This document shows positions 7,707 to 9,162 of a DNA stretch of 9,162 nt, one piece after another. Origin of the DNA: Marinilabiliaceae bacterium UBA5213 (lineage in GTDB: Bacteria; Bacteroidota; Bacteroidia; Bacteroidales; Marinilabiliaceae); NCBI GenBank assembly GCA_002412555.1, contig DHVH01000324.1, positions 1 through 9,162 of the forward strand. Reading direction: 5' to 3'. How positions within the stretch are numbered: position 1 is the stretch's first letter; every line of letters begins with the position of its first letter. The notes beneath the pieces are model-generated. The model was not told the origin of the DNA. It saw only the letters and a list, made by a program, of their open reading frames with translations, and did not search any database. The translations under genes and the position numbers were made by a program.

Positions 7707-8864
7707 ATGCTCCCAATAATTTTAAGATATTTGCCCTCAATTGTGATAGGAATACCTCTTTCATACATAATTCTACGCCACTATTTTAAAGGATCCGTTT
7801 TCTTTAAAATAGCCATGTTGTGGGTCGCTAACATCTTTTTAACGATGATCACCACTTCCATGGCTGCCAATTTCCCTGACCTGGTTCCATTATGGCTGGC
7901 AACTACAATTGGAATAGGTGCTCCTGCATTAATGCTGGCCTATTCTGGAGGACTTCTCAAGCCACTTAGAGAAGCTACCAACAGGCTTGATGAATTATCT
8001 TCCGGGGATCTAAACATACTTCTCGACCTTAAACAGAGAACCAGAAATGATGAAATAGGAAAAATTATTACTAGCATAGCCAATTTACAAGAAAATTTGA
8101 AAAATGTTATTTCTGAAATCCAAGCAAGTGCTGAATTATTGAATGTTGAAAGCAGTGAAATCAGCGAAACTTCGAGGCAACTGTTAGACAGTGCCAACTT
8201 TCAAGCCAGCTCTATTGAAGAAATATCCTCTTCTATGGAAGAGATGGTTTCCAACATTCAACAAAACGCCGAAAACTCAGACTCCACCAAATCCATGTCT
8301 TTTAAAGCGGCACAATCAATGCAGCAAATAGCCGAATCCTCCAGTGCAAATTTAGATGCCATCAACACCATATCTGAACGCATAAGGGTAATTAACGACA
8401 TAGCCTTTCAAACCAACATATTAGCCTTAAATGCGGCAGTTGAGGCAGCAAGGGCAGGAGAACATGGCAGAGGTTTTTCGGTAGTAGCTACCGAAGTAAG
8501 GAAACTGGCAGAGAAAAGCAAACAAGCTGCCAATGAAATAATTACCTCTACCACAGATACGGTAAAAATTACCCGGCAGGCTGCTGAACTAATCAACAAT
8601 GTACTTCCAGATATCAATACTACCATGATACTGAATCAGGAGATATCAGCATCAAGCGAGGAGCAGAGGATTGGTTCAGATCAAATAAACGAGGCCATTA
8701 TTCAACTGAATAACAAGGCACATGAAAGCACTTTGAAAGCAGACCTTCTTAATGCAAATGCAGTAAAACTGAATGCCAAGGCAGAAGAAATGAAGATAGC
8801 CATAAGCTTTTTTCGCATAACCAAGCGGTCTGTAACCACCACAAAAAACAATGTAAAATCCTAG
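7707..8864 (+). CDS. Methyl-accepting chemotaxis protein without an extracytoplasmic sensor domain
   Basis: This membrane chemoreceptor should signal through CheW and CheA to control movement. The 385 residues begin with three hydrophobic segments (about 3-24, 32-54, 60-84) joined by very short loops, so no periplasmic ligand-binding domain is present. A HAMP domain follows (about 84-138), with P86 and the NDEIGKI motif (114-120). The signalling domain is a symmetric coiled-coil hairpin. Its tip carries the near-invariant core NDIAFQTNILALNAAVEAAR (230-249) and then AGEHGRGFSVVATEVRKLA (250-268). Probable methylation sites are ASSIEEISSS (167-176) and, equally far beyond the tip, the EE pair at 318-319. 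The C-terminus (TTTKNNVKS) lacks the NWETF-type pentapeptide that tethers CheR/CheB in some receptors. No other chemotaxis gene is in the window. A strong terminator follows the stop by 14 nt. Confidence 0.95.
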   Translation: MLPIILRYLPSIVIGIPLSYIILRHYFKGSVFFKIAMLWVANIFLTMITTSMAANFPDLVPLWLATTIGIGAPALMLAYSGGLLKPLREATNRLDELSSGDLNILLDLKQRTRNDEIGKIITSIANLQENLKNVISEIQASAELLNVESSEISETSRQLLDSANFQASSIEEISSSMEEMVSNIQQNAENSDSTKSMSFKAAQSMQQIAESSSANLDAINTISERIRVINDIAFQTNILALNAAVEAARAGEHGRGFSVVATEVRKLAEKSKQAANEIITSTTDTVKITRQAAELINNVLPDINTTMILNQEISASSEEQRIGSDQINEAIIQLNNKAHESTLKADLLNANAVKLNAKAEEMKIAISFFRITKRSVTTTKNNVKS

Positions 8865-8878
8865 ATCTTTTCTGAATT

Positions 8879-8917
8879 AAACTGCCAAGGTTAGCACAGC
8901 CCTGGCAGTTTTCTTTC
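8879..8917 (+). terminator. Rho-independent terminator of the chemoreceptor gene, abutting the convergent gene
   Basis: AAACTGCCAAGG (8879-8890) pairs with CCCTGGCAGTTT (8900-8911) over twelve positions, with one A-C mismatch (8888/8902) and a 9-nt loop. A T-rich run, TTTTCTTT, follows directly. It starts 14 nt after the chemoreceptor stop. The stop codon of the convergent gene (8918-8920) is immediately adjacent, so the stem may also serve transcripts from the right, though the minus-strand T run is short. Confidence 0.85.
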
Positions 8918-9162
8918 CTAATTGGCCAGACGCTTCCACCTCAGATTTCGATAATAAACAAAGCCGTCTTCATCGGATTCCCAGTGCGACTCACTGCCTC
9001 CTCTAAAAGTATGGAAATAAATACCATTCACCTTGTTGTGCATCTCGTCGGTTGTCCACCTGATAGACTGATCGAGCAATACATTGTCATCAATCTTTAT
9101 GGTTACGTGACCATCGGCATTATCTTGTGTATTGCTTTTAAAGTACATAGACACCTTATACC
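8918..9162 (-). CDS. C-terminal fragment of a probable polysaccharide lyase (PL14/PL20-like jelly roll), 5' end outside the window
   Basis: The last 81 or so residues of a gene that enters from the right edge are visible. The frame stays open to the edge and reads YKVSMYFKSNTQ ahead of an internal GTG, so that GTG is not the true start. The fragment has alternating beta-strand character: VTIKIDDNVLL, then GIYFHTFRGGSESHW, then GFVYYRNLRWKRLAN to the stop. The pattern of a (F/Y)F-x-TF-x-GG stretch, a Trp, and a final aromatic-rich Y(Y/F)xxL strand resembles the C-terminal strands of concanavalin-like lyases that cut uronic-acid polymers such as alginate or glucuronan (PL14, PL20). The catalytic residues and any signal peptide lie outside, so family and substrate are tentative. 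It converges on the chemoreceptor gene and shares its terminator region. Confidence 0.75.
   Translation of the reverse strand, partial: YKVSMYFKSNTQDNADGHVTIKIDDNVLLDQSIRWTTDEMHNKVNGIYFHTFRGGSESHWESDEDGFVYYRNLRWKRLAN

Noticed and set aside
7561..7764. 67-codon minus-strand frame reading into the start of the chemoreceptor
   Set aside because: It overlaps 58 bases of a well-supported gene on the other strand, has no recognisable domain and no start signals.
9152..9154. GTG as the start of a 78-residue small protein
   Set aside because: The frame remains open upstream to the window edge and the product reads as the end of a larger beta-rich enzyme.

Overview
The window looks like an ordinary chromosomal stretch of a Bacteroidota bacterium, perhaps a marine or brackish member of the Marinilabiliales-like lineages. 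The phylum call rests on five things: the start codons lack Shine-Dalgarno sequences and sit in A-rich leaders; promoter-like elements resemble the Bacteroidota -33/-7 type (TTG, 19 nt, TAnnTTTG); the polysaccharide co-polymerase and the tyrosine kinase are fused in one protein and paired with a short export lipoprotein; ComEC has a degenerate C-terminal domain; and base composition is moderately AT-rich. The order-level guess is weak.

Layout. Positions 1-3062 (minus strand) hold an exopolysaccharide export operon: a Wza-like lipoprotein gene (2280-3062), then after 20 nt a Wzc-like tyrosine autokinase gene (start 2259) that runs off the left edge. Together these should control the chain length and export of a capsule or exopolysaccharide. 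A 166-bp divergent intergenic region follows, with a candidate promoter for the plus-strand gene comEC (3229-5298), the DNA-uptake channel. After 87 bp comes trkA (5386-6726), the cytosolic regulator of a Trk-type potassium transporter, with no trkH beside it. trkA converges on a minus-strand YciO/TsaC-family gene (6869-7483); the gap between them holds a perfect inverted repeat. A 223-bp gap containing no supported gene leads to a plus-strand methyl-accepting chemotaxis protein (7707-8864). It ends at a strong stem-loop terminator that also lies against the stop codon of a convergent minus-strand gene. That gene enters from the right edge and encodes the C-terminus of a probable polysaccharide lyase.

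The genes do not form one pathway. Apart from the polysaccharide operon they look like independent household or environmental-response units. I saw no tRNA, rRNA, insertion sequence, CRISPR array or phage module, and no convincing undescribed system. The points most worth checking are the sensor-less chemoreceptor, the apparent loss of metal ligands in the ComEC C-terminal domain, the altered Walker A' motif in the Wzc kinase and the YciO-type signature of the threonylcarbamoyl-AMP synthase homologue.
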